Assembly: GCF_020736845.1 (NCBI RefSeq)
Contig: NZ_JAFFQR010000105.1
Span: 85,901 to 149,900, forward strand
From: Paenibacillus farraposensis
GTDB lineage: Bacteria > Bacillota > Bacilli > Paenibacillales > Paenibacillaceae
Reading direction: 5' to 3'
Length of the DNA: 64,000 nt
Below the pieces are notes generated by a model. It did not search any database. It saw nothing but the letters and a program-made list of their open reading frames with translations, and had not been told where the DNA came from. Shown here piece by piece: positions 27,865 through 34,891 of this stretch; position 1 is the first letter of the stretch, and each line of letters opens with the position of its first letter. A program made the translations under genes and the position numbers.

Positions 27865-29163
27865 ATGGTTGAAATATCCTACACTAGTGCCAGTGAGCCG
27901 TTGATTTTATTCGGAAATCCGGGAAACCGTCGAACCACGGGGCTGCAGGAGGCACGTGCGGCATTGAAGCTGGCGCCGGCGGTGGAGGTTTCCTGCAGGG
28001 ATGTGCTGGCAGCCATTCGGAAGAAATACAGTCTGGGTGAGCTGCTGGCCCGATTGGCTGCTCAGTCTGCGCCAGATCGCGTGGATGGCAGTGTCCATGG
28101 GCAAGACAGCATCATTCGGTTGCTGGCAGGGCAAGCGGATTGTAGTCCGCTGCTTCGTCTGGATGCACCGGGCGAAAACTTTGAGATAGAGCGTGAGCTG
28201 ATCGCTCTGGGCGCGCCGGATGCTGAGGGGGATGATTCGCTCTTGCTATGGCCGGAGCGGACACAGGGCATAGGTATTTCAGCGGCAGAAGCACGGCGTC
28301 TGCAAGAGCAGCATGGCCGTATTTGGCACCCGGGACAATGGTTCCGGGGTTATTGCCGTCTGCTGGCCTGGCTGCGCCGGGAAGCGGCTCTGCTATGGCC
28401 CTTGTCACGCTGGATGAATGATCCGGCGGAAGTGGCCGTGATGTTCGATAAGCGGCGCTGCAGCCTCGTATTGGACAAGGCGGGGATCAGGGTTCCGCCA
28501 GCGTTGTCACCATCAGGTGCAGCATTTGGCGACACTGCCGATTTGCACACGGCCATGAGGGAGAGCGGGTTTCACCGCATATTTGTAAAACTATTTTGCG
28601 GTTCCGGCGCATCTGGCGTCATGGCCTACCAGATACATCCGCGGACACAAGCCGAGCTGGCTGTAACGACGATTGGCACAGAAATCGTACAGGGACAGCG
28701 CGTGTATTACAATGCTGGACGCTTGCGCCGCTATACAGATAAGCAGGATATTCATGCCATTCTGAACTGGCTTTGTATGGAAGGCATCCACGCGGAACGC
28801 TGGATTCCCAAAGCGACGCTGAACGGACGCGTCTATGACGTTCGTCAGCTCGTGTGCGGAGGAGAGGCTTGCCATGCGGTATTGCGTTTGAGCCGCAGTC
28901 CCATTACAAACCTGCATCTAAGGAATGAGCGGCTTTTACTGGAGGAAGCCGGCTTGCCGCCGGATACGGTGCAATCCATACAGCTTACTGCGGAAGCGGC
29001 CATGAGTGCTTTTCCTGCCTCTATGGTAGCTGGGCTGGACGTACTGGTTCCGGCTCATGGCGGTCGTCCCTACGTGCTGGATGTAAATCCGTTCGGTGAC
29101 TTGCTATACCGGGTGAAGCATCAAGGCAGGAATCCGTATGAATGGGAAATGCTGCATCTCTAG
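27865..29163 (+). CDS. STM4014-family ATP-grasp-like protein
   Basis: A 432-residue cytoplasmic protein. The second half has an ATP-grasp layout: a nucleotide-binding lysine region (RIFVKLFCGSGASGVMAYQI near residue 240) and the metal-binding end YVLDVNPFGDLLYRVKHQG near 400, with the Asp/Asn pair that holds Mg-ATP. ATP-grasp enzymes ligate a carboxylate to an amine or thiol through an acyl phosphate. The first 170 residues are variable, with no motif I recognise. The GTGAGG 10 bases before the ATG serves as binding site. The gene lies between the LRR protein and the hydrolase in the five-gene cassette, suggesting a peptide- or amide-bond-forming step. Confidence 0.8.
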   Translation: MVEISYTSASEPLILFGNPGNRRTTGLQEARAALKLAPAVEVSCRDVLAAIRKKYSLGELLARLAAQSAPDRVDGSVHGQDSIIRLLAGQADCSPLLRLDAPGENFEIERELIALGAPDAEGDDSLLLWPERTQGIGISAAEARRLQEQHGRIWHPGQWFRGYCRLLAWLRREAALLWPLSRWMNDPAEVAVMFDKRRCSLVLDKAGIRVPPALSPSGAAFGDTADLHTAMRESGFHRIFVKLFCGSGASGVMAYQIHPRTQAELAVTTIGTEIVQGQRVYYNAGRLRRYTDKQDIHAILNWLCMEGIHAERWIPKATLNGRVYDVRQLVCGGEACHAVLRLSRSPITNLHLRNERLLLEEAGLPPDTVQSIQLTAEAAMSAFPASMVAGLDVLVPAHGGRPYVLDVNPFGDLLYRVKHQGRNPYEWEMLHL

Positions 29164-29198
29164 CCGTGGAAGTACAGTTTGGAAAGGAAAGACGGATA

Positions 29199-29981
29199 AT
29201 GACTGATATGAACCAAATTGTCGGCTCTCATGATATTGTCATGATTACACTCGATACGTTGCGATATGATGTAGCAAAGCTGGAGGAAGAGAATTGTCCG
29301 AATTTATGCGGCTCCGGGCCATGGGAAAAACGCCATACACCCGGCAGCTTTACTTATGCTGCACATCATGCTTTTTTTGGCGGATTTTTACCGACTCCGG
29401 CGAATACGGTTAAAAGTTCTCATATCCGGCTGTTTCATACGAAGGATACAGGACTACGCACACATCCGGACACCTGGCTGTTTGATGCTCCGGATATCGT
29501 GTCCGGGCTGGCGAATGAGGGCTATCGGACCATCTGCATCGGGGGTGTTATTTTTTTCACGAAGAAAAATAAGCTGGCCAAGGTGCTGCCGGGGTATTTT
29601 CAGGAAAGCTACTGGCGTATGACGTTTGGCGTTACGAATCCCCGTTCGACAGAGCATCAGGTGAATCATGCCTTGAAGCTGCTGGAGAAGGCAGATCCTG
29701 CACAACGTTTGTTTTTGTTTTTGAATGTATCAGCCATCCACGGGCCTAATCATTATTTTGTGAAGGATGCCGTCAAGGATTCGGTAGAGTCTCAACGCGC
29801 GGCCTTGCGGTATGTGGATCAGGAGCTTGGCAGCTTGTTCGATGCTTTACGGAATCGGGGCAACACGTTTTGTATGGCTTTTTCCGATCACGGTACGGCA
29901 TACGGAGAGGATGGCTACGAAGGGCATCGGCTGGCCCATGAGGTTGTATGGAATGTGCCTTATCGCGAATTTATTTTGTAA
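29199..29981 (+). CDS. STM4013/SEN3800-family alkaline-phosphatase-superfamily hydrolase (sulfatase-like)
   Basis: A 260-residue protein of the sulfatase/phosphatase fold. The N-terminal metal motif is IVMITLDTLRYD (Asp19) and the C-terminal metal motifs are AFSDHGTAYGED and GHRLAHEVVWNVPYREF. The sulfatase signature CxPxR or SxPxR is absent; the corresponding stretch reads TPGSFTYAAHHAFFGG, so a Thr or Ser may be the nucleophile and the reaction may be phosphoryl transfer or hydrolysis. It is short for a sulfatase (usually over 400). The ATG at 29199 follows GGAAAGGAAAGACGG; an in-frame ATG inside the previous gene is less likely. An 18-base tandem duplication covers the stop codon. Confidence 0.8.
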   Translation: MTDMNQIVGSHDIVMITLDTLRYDVAKLEEENCPNLCGSGPWEKRHTPGSFTYAAHHAFFGGFLPTPANTVKSSHIRLFHTKDTGLRTHPDTWLFDAPDIVSGLANEGYRTICIGGVIFFTKKNKLAKVLPGYFQESYWRMTFGVTNPRSTEHQVNHALKLLEKADPAQRLFLFLNVSAIHGPNHYFVKDAVKDSVESQRAALRYVDQELGSLFDALRNRGNTFCMAFSDHGTAYGEDGYEGHRLAHEVVWNVPYREFIL

Positions 29982-30003
29982 GGCTAATTTATTTTGTAAA
30001 GCT
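29968..30003 (+). repeat. 18-bp tandem duplication across a stop codon
   Basis: AATTTATTTTGTAAGGCT is followed immediately by AATTTATTTTGTAAAGCT, with one difference. The first copy contains the final residues and TAA of the hydrolase gene, so the duplication adds only untranslated spacer before the next gene. Confidence 0.85.
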
Positions 30004-30067
30004 AAAGAAATATGAACTGCACTGGTAAAAGGATCAGAAATGATTCCAGCGCGAGGAGGGAGCAGAA

Positions 30068-31405
30068 ATGAAAGCCATGATTGACCCTGCCCACTGGGCA
30101 CGCACGATCCGTGAAGCTCCCTACCGCTCCTATTTGTACTCTTATCCGCACAAAACGGCTTATCGTGCATTTGATAGACCACTTTCATTGCAGGAGTTGT
30201 GGGAGAAGGAGGAACTGGAGAGCTATTTTTTGTATATGCATATTCCATTTTGCGCGGCTCGCTGCGGATTTTGCAATCTGTTCACCTTGCCGGACAAGCG
30301 GCTGGATGTACACAAGGAGTATGTCGATGCGCTTGCAAGACAAGCCCGGCAATGGGCGCCCATTATGGGCGGACGGCCCTTTTCGCGTTTTGCCATCGGC
30401 GGCGGTACACCAACCCTGCTGGAGGCCCCATTGGTCGAACGCCTGTTTGATATTGCCGAGAATGTGCTGGGGCTGGATTCCAGACATGCTTCTATTTCGG
30501 TGGAGACTTCTCCTGATACGGTGACCGAGGATCGGCTGGAGGTGCTCAAGCTCCGCGGAACAGACCGTGTCAGCATGGGAATTCAGAGCTTTGTCGAATC
30601 AGAGAGCGCTGCCATCTATCGGCCACAAAAGCCCAAGCTTGTGCGTGAAGCACTCGCACGACTGGTAGAATACAATTTTCCTCTGCTGAACGTGGATTTG
30701 ATCTATGGTCTGCCTGGCCAAACGGTGGACACCTGGCTGTATTCTCTGGAGGAAGCCCTGTCTTTCTCACCGGGGGAAATTTTTCTGTATCCGTTATACG
30801 TTCGGGAAAATACGATTTTAAAGCCAGGTTATACCGGACTGGAGCATGATATTCGTCTAAGCTTGTACGAAGCGGCACGCGAAAGACTCAAGCAGGCAGG
30901 TTATATCCAATATTCCATGCGCCGTTTTGCTAAAGATGATGCTGCGCCAGGCAAGGAGCTTTTGCCATATAGCTGTCAGGAAGAAGGCATGGCTGGCCTG
31001 GGTTGCGGTGCACGCTCTTATACGCGCAATGTCCATTATGCCAGCCGGTATGGTGTCAGCGCAGCAGCTACACGCAGTATTATCGCAGACTACGTGGCTG
31101 CGGAGCGTCATGATCTGGCTGACTACGGCTTTATTTTAAATGAGGACGAGCGCAAACGGCGCTTTATTTTGAAGGCGCTGCTGCACCGGGAAGGTTTAAA
31201 GCTGTCTGCCTACGCTGAGCGCTTTGGTGTATCCCTCCCGGAAGATTTTGCTGGAATGCCGCTGCTGCTGGAATCCGGTATGGCAATCATTCAGGAAGGC
31301 ACGCTTCGGCTCACGGAGGAAGGAATGGCCTATTCTGACGCGATCGGGGACTGGATGATCTCTACAGCAGTACGCGAACGCATGGAAGGGTATGTAGGAT
31401 CATGA
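30068..31405 (+). CDS. STM4012-family radical SAM protein, HemN-like
   Basis: A 445-residue radical SAM enzyme. The cluster-binding motif is CAARCGFC with Cys62, Cys66 and Cys69, followed by the HemN-like glycine motif FAIGGGTPTLL and SVETSPDTVT, DRVSMGIQSF and NVDLIYGLPGQTVDTW. The C-terminal part resembles the HemN winged domain (LSAYAERFGVSLPEDF). It is a HemN-family protein by sequence but sits in a cassette unrelated to heme, so coproporphyrinogen oxidase activity is not assumed. HemN-like members include SAM-dependent methyltransferases and cyclopropanases. The ATG follows GAGGAGGGAGC. It overlaps the next gene by 4 bases (ATGA). Confidence 0.9.
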   Translation: MKAMIDPAHWARTIREAPYRSYLYSYPHKTAYRAFDRPLSLQELWEKEELESYFLYMHIPFCAARCGFCNLFTLPDKRLDVHKEYVDALARQARQWAPIMGGRPFSRFAIGGGTPTLLEAPLVERLFDIAENVLGLDSRHASISVETSPDTVTEDRLEVLKLRGTDRVSMGIQSFVESESAAIYRPQKPKLVREALARLVEYNFPLLNVDLIYGLPGQTVDTWLYSLEEALSFSPGEIFLYPLYVRENTILKPGYTGLEHDIRLSLYEAARERLKQAGYIQYSMRRFAKDDAAPGKELLPYSCQEEGMAGLGCGARSYTRNVHYASRYGVSAAATRSIIADYVAAERHDLADYGFILNEDERKRRFILKALLHREGLKLSAYAERFGVSLPEDFAGMPLLLESGMAIIQEGTLRLTEEGMAYSDAIGDWMISTAVRERMEGYVGS

Positions 31406-32280
31406 AAGCAACCCTATACTACCGTGGTTCGTTAACTTCATGCAACTATGCTTGTCCTTACTGCCCGTTCAGCAAAAATGTGGATAGCCGGGCGACGCTG
31501 AACAAGGACCGGGCGCAGCTGGAGCGTTTTGCCGTTTGGGTGCGAGAGCAGGGGGCTTTGGGACATCGGCTGTCCATCTTTTTTAATCCGTATGGAGAAG
31601 CTCTGATCCATTCCTGGTATCGCAGCACCATGATTGAGCTGTCTCATATGGAGCATGTAGAAAAAGTAGCGGTGCAGACGAATCTATCGACTAAGCTCGA
31701 TTGGACGCAGGAGCTGAACAAACAGACCGCTGCGATGTGGGCTACATATCACCCGGGAGAGACGAAAGAGCAGGCTTTTATCTCACAGGCCATGAAGTTG
31801 TATGAGCTTGGTATTCAGTACAGCGTTGGTACGGTCGGATTAAGACAGGCATTCCCGGCGATTCGTTCTTTAAGATCACAGCTTCCAAAGGATGTTTATT
31901 TGTGGATTAACGCCTACAAGGATCGACCCCATTATTATTCCAACGATGAGGTGGCTGAGCTGACTGCAATCGATCCTTATTTTCATTGGAATCTGCAGGA
32001 TTACAGCAGTCAAGGGCGGGCATGCCGGGCTGGAGAGGATGTATTTTATGTCCAGGGTGATGGACGGGTAAAGCATTGCTATCAGGATCGACGTGTGATT
32101 GGACACCTATACAGAGACGGTCTCGAAGGTCTGAGCACCAAGCGCCCGTGCCGGATGGAAAAATGCGGCTGCTATATCGGTTATATCCATATGGAAGAGC
32201 AGCCGTTTCGGGAAATGTACGGTAACGGTTTGCTCGAAAGGGTGCCGCATGCACAGGTAACTTCGGGTTCATACGTTTAG
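31402..32280 (+). CDS. STM4011-family radical SAM protein
   Basis: A 292-residue radical SAM enzyme with the motif CNYACPYC (Cys14, Cys18, Cys21), which binds the catalytic 4Fe-4S cluster and SAM. The C-terminal 90 residues hold at least five more cysteines (ACRAG, HCYQD, PCRMEKCGC) that could ligate an auxiliary cluster, as in SPASM or twitch enzymes. The start overlaps the STM4012 gene, so the two radical SAM proteins are made together. It closes the five-gene cassette. The downstream hairpin acts mainly as terminator for the opposite strand. Substrate unknown. Confidence 0.88.
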   Translation: MKATLYYRGSLTSCNYACPYCPFSKNVDSRATLNKDRAQLERFAVWVREQGALGHRLSIFFNPYGEALIHSWYRSTMIELSHMEHVEKVAVQTNLSTKLDWTQELNKQTAAMWATYHPGETKEQAFISQAMKLYELGIQYSVGTVGLRQAFPAIRSLRSQLPKDVYLWINAYKDRPHYYSNDEVAELTAIDPYFHWNLQDYSSQGRACRAGEDVFYVQGDGRVKHCYQDRRVIGHLYRDGLEGLSTKRPCRMEKCGCYIGYIHMEEQPFREMYGNGLLERVPHAQVTSGSYV

Positions 32281-32293
32281 TGTTCATGCAATT

Positions 32294-32333
32294 AAAAAAG
32301 AACCGACCCTTGCATCAAGCGAAGGTCGGTTCT
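32294..32333 (-). terminator. Terminator shared by convergent genes
   Basis: AGAACCGACC pairs with GGTCGGTTCT. Read on the minus strand it is followed by TTTTTT, an ideal terminator for the YxcD-like gene. On the plus strand it may also stop the radical SAM operon, though with few T residues. Confidence 0.85.
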
Positions 32334-32337
32334 GCTG

Positions 32338-32616
32338 TCAGATCTGGACAATAGCCGTAATTTCTTCATCCAGATCCAATTGGACTTGCTCGCGATAAGC
32401 GCGAATATCATATTCGGAGTGCAGGTATCGCAGGATAGCTTCAATCATATTCGCCTCTACCAAATACTGACTGCGGCCTTGTACATGAACTTCTGCTGTA
32501 AATCCTGTATCCTCTTCCCAGCTTAGTTCCACCACCACATCAGTAGGCTGAACGCCTTTGCGTTCAGCCATATGCAAACAAATGGCATTAACAATTTCAT
32601 CCATGCTCAAAATCAT
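32338..32616 (-). CDS. DUF2653/YxcD-family small protein
   Basis: A 92-residue acidic cytoplasmic protein. It has an N-terminal helix (MDEIVNAICLHMAERKGV), then strand-rich segments including VVVELSWEEDTGFTAEVHV and an acidic end (VQLDLDEEITAIVQI). The pattern matches YxcD (DUF2653) of Bacillus, whose function is unknown. The start codon lies 3 bases after the stop of the glycine-rich membrane protein gene, with GGAGG inside that gene's end, so the two are translationally coupled. A terminator directly follows. Confidence 0.7.
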   Translation of the reverse strand: MILSMDEIVNAICLHMAERKGVQPTDVVVELSWEEDTGFTAEVHVQGRSQYLVEANMIEAILRYLHSEYDIRAYREQVQLDLDEEITAIVQI

Positions 32617-32619
32617 AGC

Positions 32620-33075
32620 TTAGTAACGTCCTCCACGGGAATCGTCAGGTCTGCGGCGATTTTTAATTGCGCGATAGATGCCTACACCAATCATAATCAG
32701 GACGTATATGGCAAGAACGTTAATGGCCAGGCCGAGCAAGCTGCCGAGTGCGCCCATGTTGCCGAACAATCCGCCAAAGAGCATACCTGCTAACCCGCCG
32801 ATCATCATGCCTTTGAGGAAGCCGCCACCACCGCCAAGGAATCCACCGGTTCTGTTAGCATTGCCCGTAGCTGCGCCGGATTTGGTTCCACTGTCAGACT
32901 TATTGATGCCGCTGCTGTCACTCGCCTTGTTTGGTGTAGTTTGATATGATCTTGGACCGGATTTAAATCCGCCGCCTCGTCTTGCATCAGCTGTAGATGG
33001 TGTAACCATGGCAATCAGCAACGTAAAAGCCATCATCAGCATCATCATATTTTTCAATGTAAATGTTTTCTTCAT
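32620..33075 (-). CDS. Glycine-rich membrane protein with signal peptide
   Basis: A 151-residue protein: N-terminal signal or anchor helix (NMMMLMMAFTLLIAMVTPSTADA), and a polar stretch rich in Ser, Lys and Asn. A run of glycines (GGFLGGGGGFLKGMM) leads into hydrophobic segments (IGGLAGMLFGGLFG and LAINVLAIYVLIMIGVGIY) and a basic end with RRRPDDSRGGRY. The layout recalls the N-terminal part of bacterial Tim44-like proteins, but no soluble Tim44 domain is present. It is the first gene of a two-gene minus-strand operon. AGGGGGATTATATTTAC precedes the ATG. Role unknown; a small envelope protein. Confidence 0.75.
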   Translation of the reverse strand: MKKTFTLKNMMMLMMAFTLLIAMVTPSTADARRGGGFKSGPRSYQTTPNKASDSSGINKSDSGTKSGAATGNANRTGGFLGGGGGFLKGMMIGGLAGMLFGGLFGNMGALGSLLGLAINVLAIYVLIMIGVGIYRAIKNRRRPDDSRGGRY

Positions 33076-33237
33076 GTAAATATAATCCCCCTCAGTAATG
33101 TGGTTTGATATAGGTCAACAACCGCTTACCCGTAATACGAAACGAATGGAAAAGGGTTTCAAAAAAATTTAAGTTTTTAAAAATTTAATTACCTCAATAC
33201 TTGAATTCTATGTCTATCCTGACCAAAGCATTCAGCC

Positions 33238-33804
33238 TTATGGTTTAAGGCTGAACGGATTGGTGTCCGATCTGATGTCCCCGGCAAGCAGCATGCGAAG
33301 AACAAGCTGACACCATTCCAAGCCCGCCTTGGCGTTCATAAGCCCTTTTTGGACTAAAATGTAGTCGCCAAAGTTTTTGCTGCCAAAATGCAAATCTTCT
33401 GCAGGAATGTCCTTTAATATATTCTCCAGATGCTGGATTTTCTCGATGAAATGGCGTTTGCGTTCCTCCAGCATGCGGTTGGCACTGCTTTTGTCCGTCA
33501 GCCAAAGACAGAACAGTCGCAGGCTTAATTCATCACGTGTAACGGGAGCAGCCAGCGATTCCTGGGACCATTGCTGAAGCATATGGATTCCCTTATCGGT
33601 AATGGTATACATTTTTTTATCAGGCTTGTCGGACTGCTGAATCCAACGGGAAGCTAACAGTCCCTTGTTCTCCATGCGAGATAGCAGCGGATAAATCTGG
33701 CTGTGCTTGGCCTGCCAAAAAGGCTGAATGCGCAGCATCAGGTCATATCCGGAGGATTCCTCTCTGGCGAGAAGCCCCAACAGGCCATACGATAGTAAAT
33801 TCAT
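33238..33804 (-). CDS. PadR-family transcriptional regulator
   Basis: About 188 residues. The N-terminal winged helix is characteristic: LSYGLLGLLAREESSGYDLM, then FWQAKHSQIYPLLSRMENKGLL and KKMYTITDKGIHML. A C-terminal helical dimerisation domain (Vir_act_alpha type) of about 90 residues follows, so it belongs to the longer PadR subgroup. The start ATG at 33804 is preceded by AAGGAG with 9 bases spacing. PadR proteins repress detoxification or efflux genes in response to phenolic acids or drugs. No clear target gene is adjacent, as it is flanked by unrelated small membrane proteins and a carbonic anhydrase. Confidence 0.92.
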   Translation of the reverse strand: MNLLSYGLLGLLAREESSGYDLMLRIQPFWQAKHSQIYPLLSRMENKGLLASRWIQQSDKPDKKMYTITDKGIHMLQQWSQESLAAPVTRDELSLRLFCLWLTDKSSANRMLEERKRHFIEKIQHLENILKDIPAEDLHFGSKNFGDYILVQKGLMNAKAGLEWCQLVLRMLLAGDIRSDTNPFSLKP

Positions 33805-33981
33805 CAATCTTATCTCCTTCGTCCATTATAGTAACGGTTGTAACAGCTCTGCGGCAGCTATTCTGCAACTTCATAAGAAGTCTACACTGAAACTGTATGG
33901 TTTGACAACTTTCAGACAGGTCATTCATAGGAAAGCCACAAATGGCTATTCATCATCTGGACGAATACATTCTTTTTGCAT

Positions 33982-34025
33982 AAAAAAAGTAGTTTAAGAC
34001 CGTATATACGATCTTAAACTACTTT
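33982..34025. terminator. Long bidirectional terminator palindrome
   Basis: AAAGTAGTTTAAGA and TCTTAAACTACTTT flank CCGTATATACGA; the whole 40 bases are self-complementary apart from one mismatch. A-runs on one side and T-runs on the other fit termination of the minus-strand carbonic anhydrase gene. Confidence 0.8.
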
Positions 34026-34071
34026 GGGTTTCAGTCCTGCTTTCGTTGTTTATCCCATTCAAGTGGAAAGC

Positions 34072-34635
34072 TTATTGCTGATTTCCATCAACGATCAGCG
34101 TCAGCTCTCCGGTGCCCGGATGTATGACCATCCCGTGAACAGGTGTATTGGGTGGGAGAAGAGGGTGGTTTTTAATCAGTTTCACAGTACTTCTGACCCC
34201 TTCCTCGATATTGTCAAAACCTTTCAGCCATTTGTTCAGCTTGATTCCCGAGTGCTCCAGCGTATTCAGCACTTCCTGTGAAATTCCGCGCTCAAGCATT
34301 TCATTGATCATATGGTCGGCATCCAGCGCGGCCATCCCGCACTCGTAATGGCCCACGATTACAACCTCGTCTGCTCCCAGCTCATACAGGGCGACCAACA
34401 CACTACGCATGACACTTCCAAAAGGCTGGGAAATAATCGCGCCCGCATTTTTGATAATTTTGACATCGCCATTGCGCAGGTTCATGGCTTTGGGGAGTAA
34501 CTCGGTTAGCCGAGTGTCCATACAAGTAATTATGACCATCTTTTTGTTAGGGAACCTACCCGTTCTATAGGCTTCGTATTCTTTGTTTTCTACGAAAACG
34601 CGATTGTATTCCAAAATTTCTTTGATGTTATTCAC
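34072..34635 (-). CDS. Beta-class carbonic anhydrase
   Basis: A 187-residue zinc enzyme interconverting CO2 and bicarbonate, similar to Bacillus YtiB. The zinc ligands are Cys38 (CMDTRL, with the Asp40/Arg42 dyad) and His96/Cys99 in VGHYECG. NAGAIIS and the C-terminal HPGTGELTLIVDG are also typical. The GTG at 34635 is chosen because GGAGGG lies 7 bases upstream; a longer in-frame start would swallow that site. It is monocistronic and divergent from the M32 carboxypeptidase gene. A Fur-superfamily-like box lies 31 bases before the start. Confidence 0.93.
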   Translation of the reverse strand: MNNIKEILEYNRVFVENKEYEAYRTGRFPNKKMVIITCMDTRLTELLPKAMNLRNGDVKIIKNAGAIISQPFGSVMRSVLVALYELGADEVVIVGHYECGMAALDADHMINEMLERGISQEVLNTLEHSGIKLNKWLKGFDNIEEGVRSTVKLIKNHPLLPPNTPVHGMVIHPGTGELTLIVDGNQQ

Positions 34636-34665
34636 GATTATTCCCTCCAAATACTTATTATTTTT

Positions 34666-34680
34666 TAATAATGATTAGCG
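34666..34680. promoter_or_regulatory. Fur-superfamily-like box before carbonic anhydrase
   Basis: TAATAATGATTAGCG matches the 7-1-7 element TGATAATNATTATCA at 11 of 14 defined positions, with the core TAATGATTA common to Fur and Zur sites. Zinc or iron control of a zinc enzyme would be plausible. Confidence 0.3.
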
Positions 34681-34819
34681 ATAGACCAGTATGGAAGAAG
34701 CCTAATTCCGGTCAGCACAGGCCGTAAATCAGGCTTTACTTCACATCGGTATGTATGGTCTGACGTCTTTTAAATGTTTATCAGAAGCAGACCGTGCAGT
34801 TGTGTGTTGATTATACTTT

Positions 34820-34834
34820 TTAATATCATTATCA
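34820..34834. promoter_or_regulatory. Fur-superfamily-like box before carboxypeptidase
   Basis: TTAATATCATTATCA matches TGATAATNATTATCA at 11 of 14 defined positions, with a perfect right half. It is 58 bases before the M32 peptidase start. Confidence 0.3.
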
Positions 34835-34891
34835 TCAAGTATAAGCGTTGTAAAGTTTTATCCATTTTTAGTTAAAGAGGTGACCTTAATT

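Noticed and set aside
29968..30003. CRISPR-like repeat
   Set aside because: Only two directly adjacent units without spacers; a simple tandem duplication.
30068..31405. HemN, oxygen-independent coproporphyrinogen III oxidase
   Set aside because: It is HemN-like in sequence but lies in the STM4011-4015 cassette with no heme genes nearby, so the family name is used instead.
33982..34025. The 40-base palindrome as a recombination or origin site
   Set aside because: Its A/T runs and position right after the stop of the carbonic anhydrase gene explain it as a bidirectional terminator.
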